From assembly GCA_047967505.1 (NCBI GenBank), contig CM106539.1: a stretch of DNA of 64,000 nucleotides. One strand, given 5' to 3'. The translations under genes and the position numbers were made by a program. Shown piece after piece: positions 11,803 to 24,480 of the stretch. The stretch comes from Dipteris shenzhenensis (taxonomy: Eukaryota; Polypodiophyta; Polypodiopsida; Gleicheniales). Each line of letters opens with the position of its first letter. The first letter of the stretch is position 1. The notes beneath the pieces were generated by a model. It did not search any database. It worked only from the letters and a program-made list of their open reading frames with translations, and was not told the DNA's origin.

Positions 11803-13520
11803 AAAGTGTGTGTTTAGATTAAAAAGTCCCATCAATAATTGAGCCATACAATTAATTCCATCATTTGGATGAAAAGGAAAAAAGGGAAACATATAAGAAC
11901 AAATGTTTGAGACATCTAAGTTGAAAATTTCAATTAGAGTTTGTAAAAGTTTCCACCAAAATAAAGAATCTTAAATAATATTGAGTTTGAAAAATACAAG
12001 ATTGAAAAGAGATGTCGAATCATCAGGCTGTACAGGCTTTAAGGTCAAGGTCCACTTACCTGCCATCATCCAAATAAACCATATGTTAGAACAATATAGC
12101 TTAATTTGGGAACACATGTAATGTCTGTGCTCCCTAGGTTGTTATCAATTAACCCAAGAGCAAAGACTTCCTTATTAGTAGTTCTAAGTAAAAAATTATG
12201 AAAGAATACAAAAATTCTAAGGGGGGTAGTCCATGCCCAAGAATGACTAAAAATGATTAATTAATGAAGGGGGGTAGTCCACATCTGTTAAGGAAAGTTT
12301 AATTAAATTTTGTAGTTGATAAGGGACATTATAGGCTTAACTAAAGAATTGCCTATACCAACAATTATTTAGGTACATACAATAAGGTTCAATAGAAAGT
12401 TGAGGTACCTACTACAAGGATAAATTAGAGCTAAGAGGACTAGTCAAAGAAGATTTTAACATAACTTGCTTGAAAGGAGAATATAAATTGGAAAAAAGAA
12501 AATAATTAATTAAACACTTATATAAGTAAGAAAGAATGTAAATATATGCATAAATCCAACTACAAATATAAATATTAGAACAAAGGTTGCATAAAAAAGA
12601 AAAAGAAATGTTGGGAAAAAAAGAAAACGAAAGTGTTTTATGTTAGTTTGATGGTGTGTGTGTGTAACTTATGTCACATGTGTGTATAAATGTATAAAAC
12701 TAAATTTTTTGTCAAGGAACTCAAATAAGAAAATTCACTATAAGTCCAATGGAATCAATACACCTGAATAAGTGACTACATATCAATAAAGAAAAAAATA
12801 AAATAAACAGGAATAAAAATCAATTAACATTAAAAAGAGAAGGAAAAAAATATTAAAGGAGGAGTAAGCAAGCATGTGTGTGTGTGTGTGTGTGTGTAAG
12901 ACTAGACAAGCTCAAGTGCTAAGACATGTATATATTGCATATAGCCCACACATATATAATTGTAAATGTATATATAAATCTCTTTTGACACATGTATTAC
13001 ACAACTAAAAGATCAATTAACTTTAAAAAGAGGAAATTAAGAAGGAAGAAAAGAAGATTCAAGGAGAAGGAATTAAGCAAGCAAGCCCAAGTGCTAAGAG
13101 ATGGGATATATACAATATATACAAACATATATATCAGCAAATGTAAATATAAATCTCTAACACGTGTATATACACAGTTAGCAAGTGTGTAAGAACATCA
13201 ACAATCAGTAATCTAAGGTAAGTAGGGGAGCCGCTCAATCACTCAAACCAGCCAAGGCATACAAATGCAAAGGGTATGGAAAATAGCTACATTGTGAGTT
13301 TATCCCCCATCAAGAGGAAAATGGGTAGGCAACCAATTGGTGGATAATGCGAAGTGAAGAAATGAACAATGAGGAGTTCATGCCAAGCAAATTTTGGGCT
13401 GGCAAGCTTCCTCATGATAAAAAGAAAGCTACTAAAAAAGCTAAAGCTTAGGCATAGACAAGAATACCCGTGGAGGGTTGGCGATGACCAAAGGGAGGCC
13501 CTTTAAAAGCAATCAAAAAT
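11803..13520 (-). repeat. long inverted repeat, left arm (module Q reversed)
   Basis: Reading this segment forward matches reading 19592 down to 17560 on the other strand, base for base over long stretches. Matches begin at GTGTGTTTAGATTAAAAAGT and end near AATCCAA-TAAATAAG. The left arm is somewhat shorter because the right arm has a larger microsatellite block at 17978-18295. The arms are separated by about 4 kb. Confidence 0.85.
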
Positions 13521-15573
13521 CCAAGTAAATAAGCCCCCTCCCTTATGCACTGTTTCACAATCTTTTAAATTTGTATTAATGTAATACATGTTTTAGGAGT
13601 GTTATAGATATTTATCAAGCTAAGGGCAAGATCAAAATTTAATACACTCACACTCCCTAACCCCCTTTGTATTTTCTTTCCTGCTTTTGTCATTCTTTTC
13701 CCCCACCCCCCTTATTTCTTTTCTTGAGATTTATCATTTTACGCTAAGTAGCTCTATCAGTGAAATTCTTTATGTGCATGAGCATTATATGGGCATTATA
13801 TTCATAAATTTTGTATGAGCCTTGTATGTTAATTTTCCGCATGAATTTCCTTTTACACACATGCATATGCTTATTACCCTTCCCAAATTTTTTAAAGGAC
13901 TCACCCTTCTCATGCATTTTAAGAGCCTATATGTTATTGTAGCCCAACTTACACACACACACATACACACTTGGAGTATACAACATTTCTCTTCCCAACA
14001 ACCCCCTAGCCATGACCTTTTTAGCTTAGATGTCCCAACAACCCCCTCGGCACCTTTTTCAACTTAGATGTCCTGACCACCCCTAGCCACCACCTTTTTC
14101 AACTCAGATGTCCCAACTTAGGTGTCCCTTTTTTTCTTACCGCCCTTAATGGGAATCTTGTTTTTACTTGCGCAATGCATAATGGAAAATGGTTCTCTAC
14201 TTACTAACCTCTATCCTCCCTCAACTCCCTCACCTTCTCCTCTTGCTCAGGCACTCTTCATTTCATCAGCTTCATTTGCACCCATGTCCTAGTTACTTCT
14301 CTTCTCTAGCTTTTGATTAAAGCCATCCAATCTACAACTTTGTGGATTCATAAGGTCCTTCTCTCTTCTTAGGGTGATCGATGTCACCTCATCTTGTTGA
14401 TCACATCTCAATATCTTTCAAAGCTCTCTTCATGGAAGATCTCCATGCTTGCCCAATGTTTTGATGTTGCCATTGCTTCTTTGTCTCAAATGCTCGAATC
14501 CTTCTCCTTTTCCCTTAATCAAGTTGAAGTTCCTCTCACTTAGTCATCGTCGCAAGTCCATACTCTCATCTGCTATGACACTTTAGTGCCTTCTTTCTTA
14601 GTAATGTGTTACTCTCTCAGATGTTGGACCTTGACTTTCTTACGAGCTCATGGTTTTCAACTTCTTTATAATCTCTCTCTGCTACGTGCTCTCTCATGTT
14701 GACAACCTCTTGGCTTGCATGCACCTTTTAGTTAACCATACCTTCACATCCCGCCCTTCATTGTTGTTCAACAATTTCTCCTTCCTTGTGGCTACCTGTG
14801 TGCTCCTTGGCCTCCTAGGCTTGTGTCTGACACTACTACAAACTTCTCAGTTTTTCTCACTACCTGCCGACAACGACTACTATCCTCCATTTACCTCTCC
14901 TTTCCTTCTGTGTGTCCTTGACCAACTCTTAGTCACCTTTCTTGGAGGAATCTAAGATTAAAGACAACTCCTCTCAATTTTGTTACTAAGGTGTCTTAGC
15001 AGCTCCTCTCTCACAAGTTTAGAGAGCTACTCTCTTTTTGTTGTTCCTCAGTGACACACCTTGCTAACTCTCTTATGGCTAGTCATCAGTAGATGCTCAT
15101 GCTACTTATTTCTTTGGATTTTGGATTGCTTCTAGAGGGCTTCCCTTTTTTCCACCAAGCCTCTAGTAGTATTCTTGTCTATGGTAGAGCTTTCACTTTT
15201 TTAGTGGTGTTGTTTTTGTCATGAGAAAGCTTGCTAGCCCAAAATCTACTTGTCATGAACTCCTCATCCTTGGCTAGTTTCACTTCGCAATACCCACCAA
15301 CTGGCTACTTACCAATTTTCCACTTGATGCAAGATAAGCTCATGACATAGCTATTCTCCATACCCTTTGCCTCTATATGCCTTGGTTATATTTGAGTGAT
15401 TGAGTGACTCCTTTACTCACTTTAGATTATTGGTTGTGCTATTCTTAGATGCTTGCTAACTATGTATATACACGTGTCAATAGAGATTTATATTTACATT
15501 TACAAGTAAATATGTTTGTATATATTGTATATAGCCAATCTCTAAGCACTTGGGCTTGCCTGGTCATATATGT

Positions 15574-15930
15574 ACACACACACACACACGCATGCACACA
15601 CGCACGTGTGCACGTGCACGTGCACACACATGCATGCACACCCACACACACACACACACACATATATAAATACATACATACATGCATGCATATGCTTAAT
15701 TCCTCCTCCTTTAATCTTCTTTTCTTCCTTCTTAATTTTCTATATTTTATATTTATTGATTTATTGGTTGTGTATATACATGTGTCAATAGAGATTTATA
15801 TATATGTTTACAATCATATATGTGTGTATAAATTGTATATAGCCCATCGCTAAGCGATTGGGCTTGCTTGGTCATATATATATATACATGTGTGTGTGTG
15901 TGTGTGTGTGTGCGTGTGCGTGCGTGTGAG
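15574..15930 (+). repeat. compound CA / GT microsatellites
   Basis: CA-rich with CACGTGCA interruptions at 15574-15662, and TA then GT runs at 15868-15930. They flank one copy of the 105-bp sub-unit. Confidence 0.9.
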
Positions 15931-16555
15931 TGGCACGTGTGTGAGTGTCCTCCCTCAAGTCCCTTGCCTTCTCCTCTTTCTTGGGCACCCTTCGTTTCAT
16001 CAACTTCATCTGCACCCATGTCCTAGCTACTTCTCTTCTCTTGCTTTTGATTAAAGCCATTCCATCTGCAGCTTTGTGGATTTGTATGCTCTTTCTCTCT
16101 TCTCATGGTGATGGATGTCATGTCATCTTGTTGATCACTTATCAGTGTCTTTCAAGCTCTCTTGTCCTCATGGAAGATCTCCACACTACGTTGCTTGCCT
16201 TCCATTTTAAGGTTTCCATTGCTGCTTTATCTCAAATGCTCGACTCCTTCTCCTTCACCCTTAATTGAGTTGGAGTTTCTCTCACTTGCTCACCTTGTCA
16301 CTCTCATATTCTATGACACTTTAGTTCCATCTTTTTTAAGATTGTGTTACTCTCTCAGATGGTGGTTCATGACTTTCTTACGGCTCATGGTTTTCAACTT
16401 CTTTATAATCCCTCACCGCTACATACTCCCTCACTCTCTCTCTTGTTGATGACCTCTTGGCTTGCATGCACATTTTAGCTAGCCATACCTTCACATACCT
16501 CCCTTTGCTATTAGTCATCCGTTGCTCCTTCCTTGTGGCTCTTTGTGGCTTCCTG

Positions 16556-17247
16556 TCATTAGGAAAAAAGGGAGCTCGTTTTGGGGACTTTTAGGGTTTA
16601 GAAAAATAGGCTTTCCACCAATCATAAGAGGGCCAATGTAACGTTGGAAAAATACCAAAAACCATGTAAAAAGATAAAATAAATCATATTCAAAATATTT
16701 TTCTTTTATCTGACATACGTGATCTTCAAAAGATTATTTTTTTTTGCATATCACCAACGCATTTGGAGCGGGCCAAAACCCCCAAATCGACCCTAGAGAC
16801 ACTGAAAACCGATGCCCGGAGGCCCGAAAGAGGGCAAAAATGTGCAAAAAGGGGGATTTGCACTAAAACACGATTTGGCCAATTGCCCGCACTAAAATGT
16901 GATTTGTCCACCAAAGTTGCCACTAGGCAACTGGCCAAATCGTGTTTTAGTGCAAATCCCCCATACCGCCTCTTTCGGGCCTCCAGGCATCGATTTTCGG
17001 TGTCTCTAGGGTCGATTTGGGGGTTTTGGCCCACTCGGACGTGCTGGTGATGTCAGAATCATCAAATTCTGCACAAAAAATCAAGGATCTTATATATGCA
17101 TTTAATGTGAAGCCTGAGTACTAGACTGACATTTTTGCAGTAAGTATCCGTATTTTATGGCATTTCCCATATTTTGAGTGCCAAAAAAATAGGTAAATAG
17201 TGAATTTCTTAGAGGGCCCCAAAAAGAGTTCCCTTCTTTCCTAATGA
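16556..17247. mobile_element. 692-bp foldback (MITE-like) DNA element
   Basis: It interrupts the third P module, which is continuous in the other copies. Its ends are inverted repeats: TCATTAGGAAAAAAGGGAGC (from 16556), and the last bases (17215-17247) read in reverse as TCATTAGGAAAGAAGGGAAC. If TCAT/ATGA is left out, a TA duplication of Tc1/mariner type is possible, but the duplication is not certain. The centre is a near-perfect palindrome with arms of about 140 bp (16750-16890 and 16915-17050) and a loop of about 25 bases. It encodes no transposase. Confidence 0.8.
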
Positions 17248-17559
17248 TGATCCTTGGCCTCCTGGGCTTGCGTCCCCTTGCTCACACTGCTACAAACTTC
17301 TTGGTTTTTCTCACTACCTACCGACTACAATCCTCATTCACCTCTCCTTTCCTTCTGTGTGTCCTTGACCAACTCTTAGTCACCTTTCTTGGAGGAATCT
17401 AAGATTAAAGATGGCTTCTCTCAAATCTGTTTCTACATTTTCTTAGTAGCTCCTCTCACAAGTTCATAGCTGCTCTCCTTTTGTTTTTCCTCGGCAACAC
17501 ACCTTGTTGACTCTCTTATGGCTAGTTCTCAGGTGACCATTAATTTCTCATGCTACTTA

Positions 17560-18103
17560 TTTATTTGGATTTTGAATTTCTTCTAGAGGGCTTTCCTTGG
17601 TTCATCGCCAACCCTCTACTAGTATTCTTGTCTCTACTTGAGCTTTCACCTCTATAGTGGTATTCTTTATGTAATGAGGAAGCTTGCCAACCCAAAATCT
17701 GCTTGGCAAGGACTCCTCGTTACTCGTTAGTTTCACTTCGCAGTACCCACCAACTGGTTGCTTACCAATTTTCCATACCCTTCACCTCTTTATGCCTTGG
17801 TGGTTTGAGTGATCGAGTGGCTTCCCTACTCGCCTTAGATTACTAGTTGCTGCTATTCTTAGATGCTTGCTAGATGTGTATACACGTGTCAATAGAGATT
17901 TCTATGTACATTTACAACTATGTATGTTTGTATATATTGTAGATGGCCCATCTCTTAGGGCTTGAGCTTTCCTAGTGACATACATACATACATACATACA
18001 TACATACATACATACATACATACATACACACATACATACATACACACATACAGACACACACACATATATACATACGTATGTACGTACGTACATACACACA
18101 CAC

Positions 18104-18140
<37 letters not shown>

Positions 18141-18258
18141 CATACGTATGTGCATATGTACACATGCATGCACGCACGTATGCATGTACATATGTGCGTG
18201 CATGTGTGCATGTGTATGTATGTATGTATGTATGTATGTGGATATATTCTACATACTA

Positions 18259-18298
<40 letters not shown>

Positions 18299-19592
18299 CC
18301 CGTCCTCCTTTAATCTTCTTTTCTTTCTTCTTAATTTTCTCTTTTTTAAGTTAATTGATTTTTTAGTTATGATATACATGTGTCAATAAAGATTTATATA
18401 TACATTTACAATTATGTGTGTGTGTGTATATTGTACATTGCCCATCTCTTAGTGGTTGGACTTGCCTAGTCTATATTTATTTATGCATGCATGCTTAATT
18501 CGTCCTCCTTTAATCTTTTTTCCATTCTACTTTTTAAGTTAAATTATTTTTATTCCTATTAAACTTTTATATCTATTTTTCATTATTTATTTCTTAAATT
18601 TGCTCTATGGTCAATAAACCCTTCTTTCTTTTCTTATTTATACCTTTTTAAGTTTTCTTAAGAGTTTATTTAGTTTTTTCTTTATTGATATGTAGTCACT
18701 TATTCGGGTGTATTGATTCCATTGGATTTATAGTGAATTATCTTGTTTGAGTCCTTGACAAAACATTTAATTTTATACATTTATACATATGATACATGCA
18801 CACAATCACACAAACTTAAAATACTTTCTTTTTCTTTTTTTTCAAACATTTATTTTTCTTTTTTATGCAACCTTTTTTCTAATACTTGTATTTGTAGTTG
18901 GCTTTATGCATATATTTACATTCTTTCTTACTTATATAAGTGTTTAAGTAATGCTTTCCTTTATTCCAATTTATATTTTCCTTTCAAGCAAGTTATGTTA
19001 AAATATTCTTGATTAGCTCTCTTTGATCTTAATTATACTTTTAGGTACCTTAACTTTCAACTAAACCTTATTGTAGGTACCTACATAATTTTTTGTAGAG
19101 GCAATTCTTTAATTAAGCCTATATTGTCCATTATCAATTGCATAATTTAATTATACTTTCCTTAATAATTTTTATGGGCATGGACTACCCCCCTAAGATT
19201 TTTGCATTCTTTCATTTTTTTTTCTTAGATTCGTAAGGAATTCTTAAGCCACGGAGCACAGGCATTACCTGGCTTCCCAAATTAAGCTATGTTGTTTCAG
19301 CATATGGCTTATTTGGATGGTGGGGCAGGTAAGTGGACCCTAACCTTGTAAGCTGGACTGCTTGAGGATTCAACTTCTTTTTCAATCTTGTATTTTTCAA
19401 ACTCAATATTATTTAAGATTCTTTATTTTAGTGGAAATCTTTACAAACTCTAGTTGTTGAATTTTTCAACTTAAATGTCTCAAACATTTGTTCCTTATAT
19501 GTTTCCCTTTTTTGCTTTTTATCCAATTGATGGAATTAATTGTATGGATCAATTATTGATGGGACTTTTTAATCTAAACACACACACACACA
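17560..19592 (+). repeat. long inverted repeat, right arm (module Q)
   Basis: Counterpart of 11803-13520. Inside, a roughly 105-bp sub-unit (GTGTCAATAGAGATTTAT ... TATATTGTA.ATGGCCCATC...) occurs at 17880-17985 and 18370-18475. It also occurs at 15470-15570 and 15770-15880 (plus) and at 12895-13000 and 13090-13170 (minus): six copies, each followed or preceded by simple repeats. Confidence 0.85.
17978..18295 (+). repeat. compound (ACAT)n-(TA)n-(TATG)n-(CA)n microsatellite
   Basis: About 318 bp of simple sequence: ACAT tetramers from 17978 to about 18042, mixed CA/TA, a TA run near 18106-18135, TATG tetramers at about 18210-18240 and (CA)17 at 18260-18295. The ACAT and TATG blocks are mutually complementary and could fold into one long hairpin. 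Confidence 0.95.
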
Positions 19593-19854
19593 GTTTTAAT
19601 ATAATTCATTTTTGCAATTTTGCAAAAGTTTCTTCGAAATCATTTCTTTATTTTTAAACATAGGCTTTGGCAAACAATCGAGCATTTTATTGGAGTTGCC
19701 ATACCCAACTCTTGTTCTAAGGCATTTCTTTTTAGATACTCAAGGAATTGTGAAGTACTGGAAATTTCAAGTAGAAGTAGAGCAACTGTGTGGACTTGAA
19801 GTTTTTTATTCAAAGGTGATGTCTAGAAATGGACTAAACAATTTAAAAAATATT

Positions 19855-21740
19855 TAATTTTATTTTTTTGGGCAAAAAAGAAGTTTTGTATTATATATTC
19901 ACAAAAGATTTATACATTAAAGTTCCTCATCTCATTATAGCAGAAGACAAAAAGAAACAACCCTTGAGTTGAAACATTAGTGAGCAGTTGAAGAAGGCCA
20001 TATGTATGAAGCAGTAGTAGGTACCTAGTATTCAAAATAATGTGTCGCCAAAAAATAGGTGTAGTAGAGGGGAGCACATCTCACCATGGAGTACTAGGTT
20101 AGGGAAGATCAATCAACTCAGATTGGTTCTTTAGCAGGGTAGATAGGAGGGAGGTCATGATTCTATAAGCAAACAGAAACCTCTTTACAGTTGAAATTCT
20201 TAGCGTGCTCATCCGCATCTTCTTGTAGATGAGAGAGGGCCTCATTGTAATTGTCGATCTATTGTTCTAGCAACCACTTTGCCTGCTAGCATGAAACCCA
20301 TTTCTGTTAGTTACCCTCTTGATTTTGAAAAATAGCAACATTCTTTTAAACCAGCATGAGAACACTTCAATGGCAATGATTTCACTACTTTGGAATTGTA
20401 ACCATTTCTTGAGATCTAGATGGCCCACAGAGTTTGAGCCCTAAGGATTAGCCAGGAGAAGTGAGGAGTTTTGAGGGAGTCACCAAGGAGGATTGTCTTC
20501 CAATTAATAGGTTCTCCAACCTATATCTCGATTAGCTTCCAAAATTTCCTGGCTTCAGGGCAACTGATGAATAGATGGAAAATGTCTTCTTTTTTGGAGG
20601 GGCATCTTTTGCAGAATCCATACCCTTTCTTATCATCTCACTTTTGCATTTGTTTGGTCCAGACCGCCTTATATAGAATGAGCCATAGCAATGTAGAGAA
20701 CTTTTCAGGGATGTCCTTGTTCCAAATGAGTCAAAACCTCTACTACCACTTAGCTTGGTTATCAGCAGTCTTCCATCTTGTGTTTAGTGTCGGCTAGCTA
20801 TGTCCTCAATGTTACTTTCATAGGGAGTAGGTGAGAGCAACCAATCCAACTGAATTCTTAGGGAAAATTGAGCACATGGCCTCCTTTCCAAGTGACACTA
20901 CCCTGCCACAGGAGGATCCTGCTCTCATGACCAGGTCATGGTCTAGATTAGCAAGCCTGAACTCTATCATGATTTTAGGCCATGTCTTCCATCTGAAATC
21001 TTGTTTATGCCAGAGTTGATTCCACAATTGAAGACCTTTCCTGAAGAGGATACTAGCTTTTGTAAAATCCACATCATTTAGAGGGTACTGCTTGAAAAAA
21101 ACAGAAACCCATATAGAGTGAATGCCCATAAACTCCCCTTTGCTAGAAAAGACTAACTAGCTCTTAATATGCTCAAAGGCTTGCAAGAGAGATTTTCCAA
21201 AGCTAACTCCCCTTGGTCTGACAAGGTTCTGGGTTGCACAAGGTAGAAAGGGAGGGGTAAGTTTTCCATTTTAGAGCTCTTAGTTTTCAGATGTACTTGG
21301 CATTTCTTAGGAGCAATTTGGCCCAATCTACTTCTAGGTGTAGAAAAGCTTTAATCACCCAAGAGGAAGCTAGCTTGTAGGAAGCCTGCTAGATATCTAA
21401 TCCTCCCTCTGCCTTGGGTCTAGTGTAATAAGACCACTTGACTTTGGATATTCATCTCTTAGTGTCAATCCCACCCCACAGGATAGTCTATTTTCCCTGC
21501 CCACCAATCTCTGTAGTAGACCTTTGACTTATTTAAGTTGATTTGCTCCTATAGCCTCAGTTCTTTTCTCCTAGTAACCAATTCTTCTTGGGCTTAAGGG
21601 TCTTGAGATCTAGCCTTCTTTTCTAGGTCCTCAATAGTCTTTTGGATATTGTCCATTCTTATGGCACATATGATTGCTCTTCTTTTCCTTGCCTTTTTAA
21701 GAATTTCTTGGGTGTTTTTTATTGTAGCCTAACTTATTTT
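19855..21740 (-). pseudogene. LINE (plant L1-type) ORF2 remnant with A-rich tail
   Basis: Minus strand. The endonuclease-RT linker reads QEELVTRRKELRL near 21560-21600. It is joined directly to the part after the RT core: FLWGGIDT, then WSYYTRPKAEGGLDI (about 21400-21450). The zf-RVT zone follows, with WLILYKAVW, FCKRCPSKKEDIFHLF and SCPEARKFWKLI (20540-20680), then WLILRAQTLWAI. The whole RT palm, including the YxDD box, is missing. The 3' end is marked on this strand by GCCCAAAAAAATAAAATT at 19855-19875, a degraded poly(A) tail. Stops and frame changes are frequent. Confidence 0.75.
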
Positions 21741-21749
21741 TCATTAGTC

Positions 21750-22180
21750 AACATCCCTAGAAGAAAACCATCCTAGGGGACTACATTTTGTAAAGCTTGT
21801 ATATATGGTATTCTTTTGCATAGCAAACAATAATGCCTTTCACACCTTTCACATAAAAATCACCTCTTTTTCTTTTGGAACTAGACTATAAGCTATTGAT
21901 TCAAAGTTTTGTAGATATGGGATACTTGGATTATGCCATAAGATTAATGGATTATTTGTTGATGAGGTATACCATTGTGGATACTATTTTTTCCCCCAAA
22001 AAATTAAGCATGCCCTTGTAGTCATGGTTGGTCCACTATCAAAGTGTATATCTCTATAATTTAGCCAAACCATTTTGTTGTTGACTCTTTGACAAGTAAA
22101 CTCTTTGAGGATACTCCATTATTTACAAAACTCAATAACTTCTTTTATGGAGTATTCTTTGATTATTATATTTGAAGGAA
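21750..22180 (-). pseudogene. copia integrase fragment
   Basis: Minus-strand frames give EYSIKEVIEFCK, then a decayed PQQN region. FESIAYSLVPKEK follows (copia: FGSxAYxxVPxxKRxKLD), then YAKEYHIYKLY-like sequence ending in SRDV. These are successive landmarks of the end of the copia integrase core. It is very decayed, no flanking parts were found, and it sits between two LINE ruins. Confidence 0.55.
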
Positions 22181-22189
22181 TTTAATTTG

Positions 22190-23300
22190 ATAATTTAAAT
22201 TCCTAATATTACTTTCCATTCCCCCTCCCATTTTCTCTCCTCCCTCGTCACAACTTGAAAATTAGAAGGGCTAGCGAGCAACCCCTTTCTCTACATCAAG
22301 CAATCTAATCTTGCCTTTCTTGTTTAGAGTTAGAATTCCAACCCATGGCACTATGTGTATCTTCCTCTTTCCTTCCTTATTAGCCCAAATTGACCTACAA
22401 AACTCATTTTTTAGCTAGACCCCATTAGGTTCTCCCAAGCACCCATAGTGTGGAAATGTGGATAATCAAATATTAATATGTGCATTAATAAAATGATGCT
22501 ATCCCCCCTTACTTAATGTCTTATTGCTTTAACCTTTGGAGTTCCCCCTAATCTTGTCTAAAATCCAATCAAGCCTGTGATTCAATAAAACACCAATCCC
22601 AATTCAAAACTCTAAGTGTTTAAACACCACACCCCTCTTTATTTAGCTAAAAACTACTTATCTAACCACCTTAGCTTCTCCATGCGACCTAGGCATGAAG
22701 CAAAAAAATTAGCATTATAGCCTTCGCCTGAATATAACAATAGACTCCCCTAAATATAACCATATTGTTCCCTCCCCAAAACTATTGGCATCAACTCTCC
22801 AATCCTTACAACCAATTTTTTCCAACAACCTTATAGAACCTATTTAGCATAGTGCTTAAATGTCCCACTATGCCTTAATAACTTTGGTTCTATTGGAGTC
22901 AAGGTCATAAATCAATTGAGAGTTCTCCTTTGAACCAAGCATCTTTTGTCATGGTCACCCAATCCTAATTTAAAATTAATCTCAAAGAATTTGTAAGTTT
23001 TGACTATTAGTCCATCCACATTAGTTGACTTATCCAGTACCATTCAACTAAAGGGCATCCCTTAACTCCTTTTCTAGAAACGGCTACTCAAGATCCTTTA
23101 CACTTGAAGTGCTCTCCACTACGTCTAGAATCATGTTACACAAATTTTCCCAATCTAGGGTATGTTAAAGAGAATCCCTTGCATGCTACATCAAGATTTC
23201 ATTGATTTTATATAGTTCCAAACCACCGCGGTTGTTAATCACTTTATTAATTGAACCCTCAATGGAGTGTACCCTAATTTCTCGGGCTAATGTTCTAATT
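22190..23300 (-). pseudogene. second LINE ORF2 remnant
   Basis: Minus strand. From 23130 down one reads DKSTNVDGL, VKTYKFF (early RT), FMTLTPIEPK and a REQYGYI-like RT box. After a gap comes RSIWANKEGKRKIHIVPW (about 22360-22400), the conserved segment after the RT palm. The RT core with the catalytic Asp pair is again missing, and there are many stops. It probably belongs to the same broad LINE clade as the copy at 19.9-21.7 kb, but it is a separate insertion. Confidence 0.6.
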
Positions 23301-23950
23301 TTCCCTAACACTCATCACTTCTAATCCAAAACACAACCCAACTATACCTATTATTTGAACATACATAAAAAGTATAGTGCAAGTAAATGACTCTCTCAAG
23401 ACTTCTACTACTATTACACTTTTGTAGTTGTTCATAAATACATCCCTAGCCTTCCTTACCTCCTTTGCAATGACTAAATCATGTAAAAACCCTTGGTATC
23501 ATAGAATGGATGTCTCCCACACCTCCATTGAAATGATTAAAAATATTTCCTAAATCTCTTGCTAGATTATGCAGAAAACCCTTGGAGATAAAATATGATT
23601 AGGTGTAGCCATTATTTGTTAGTTTCAAGAATATATATTCTATATGGATAACTTGCTCAATCCATTACTTATGCATTGTTCTACAAAGTTTGACATACTT
23701 TGGTGTCTAAACAAATTCCAATTTTAAATATGACAATTTTCTTCTTGAATGGATCATCAAACCATTGAGAATGTTATGCCAAAGAAGCATGTATCATAGG
23801 GTATACATAAGACAATTATGCTACATGTATATGCAAAAGCAATCGTTCATTAGAAAGTGTACTAGTTGAGGTTCTCAAAAACCCCAATTGACAACCTTCG
23901 CTATGGGATATGAATGTTGCACTACAGTTTTGTGAATACATTTGAGGACA
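23300..23950. other. no gene recognised
   Basis: AT-rich sequence between two LINE ruins of opposite orientation. No terminus, repeat or open frame of note. Confidence 0.5.
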
Positions 23951-23979
23951 CGTTCATAACTTTTTCTAGTTTATTTGAA

Positions 23980-24480
23980 ACTAGAAATTGTCCGGCATTT
24001 GACACAATGCTCGAGTCCCCGTCAGATTCGACTGCAACAATGGTAGCAGATGACGGGGTCCCCAGGATCAGATTGGTGGTTGAGAGCCCAGAGTCCCTCC
24101 CAGAGTTGATTCTTCTAGAGAACCCTTGAAGGAGGTACACTCGCCAGCAGCGAGTGGAGATTTTTGGATTACGAGGCGAGTGTCTCCATTGCAGACTGAT
24201 GGGTCACCTAACCAGAGATTGCCCCCATGGCCATGACCGAGTGCCTGCCCCCCCACCCCCACAGAGCAGGCAGAGTCAACAGGTTCGAGTCCAGCACCCT
24301 CTCAGGCTGGAGCAACAGAGTCTCAAACCCCCTGGATTACCCTCAAAAGGGGATTGGACCTAGGTTAAAAAGAAAAAGAAACCAAGCAAACAGGCCCACA
24401 AGCACCGCAGGCAGAGGTCCAAACGTAGAGAGAGGGACAGGGTTGACCAAGAGGCCTCGGAGGAGGAACACAAGTAGCCA
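23980..24480 (+). pseudogene. LINE ORF1 with CCHC zinc knuckle
   Basis: One frame with a stop at 24127-24129 reads GVPRIRLVVESPESLPELIL, then RQQRVEIFGLRGECLHCRLM and GHLTRDCP. The knuckle C-x2-C-x4-H-x4-C lies at about 24181-24222. A Lys/Arg-rich tail follows (KKKKKPSKQAHKHRRQRSK) after a second stop near 24361. ORF1 proteins of this kind bind the element RNA in the cytoplasm. Function is lost through the stops. Confidence 0.7.

Larger units (their letters stand above)
8630..19600. repeat. 11-kb cluster of direct and inverted modules with microsatellites
   Basis: Two module types recur. Module P (CT-rich, about 1.6-1.7 kb) lies in direct orientation at 9250-10970, 13545-15113 and 15950-17560. 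Module Q is present whole at 17560-19592 (plus) and in reverse at 11803-13520 (minus), with partial plus copies at 8630-8960 and 15113-15560. Copies are similar but clearly diverged, with indels. Dinucleotide or tetranucleotide repeats sit at nearly every junction. No transposase, RT or capsid motif was found in either module, so the class is unknown. Large inverted arms around unique DNA resemble foldback elements or rearranged segmental duplications. Confidence 0.75.

Noticed and set aside
16726-17050. Two overlapping opposite-strand frames of about 100 residues
   Set aside because: They mirror one another because the DNA is a palindrome; the openness on both strands follows from that.
15449-18389. 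Many long frames of alternating Thr-His, Tyr-Ile-His or Cys-Val residues on both strands
   Set aside because: They are translations of CA, TA and ACAT microsatellites, open on both strands at once because such repeats lack stops. They are not proteins.
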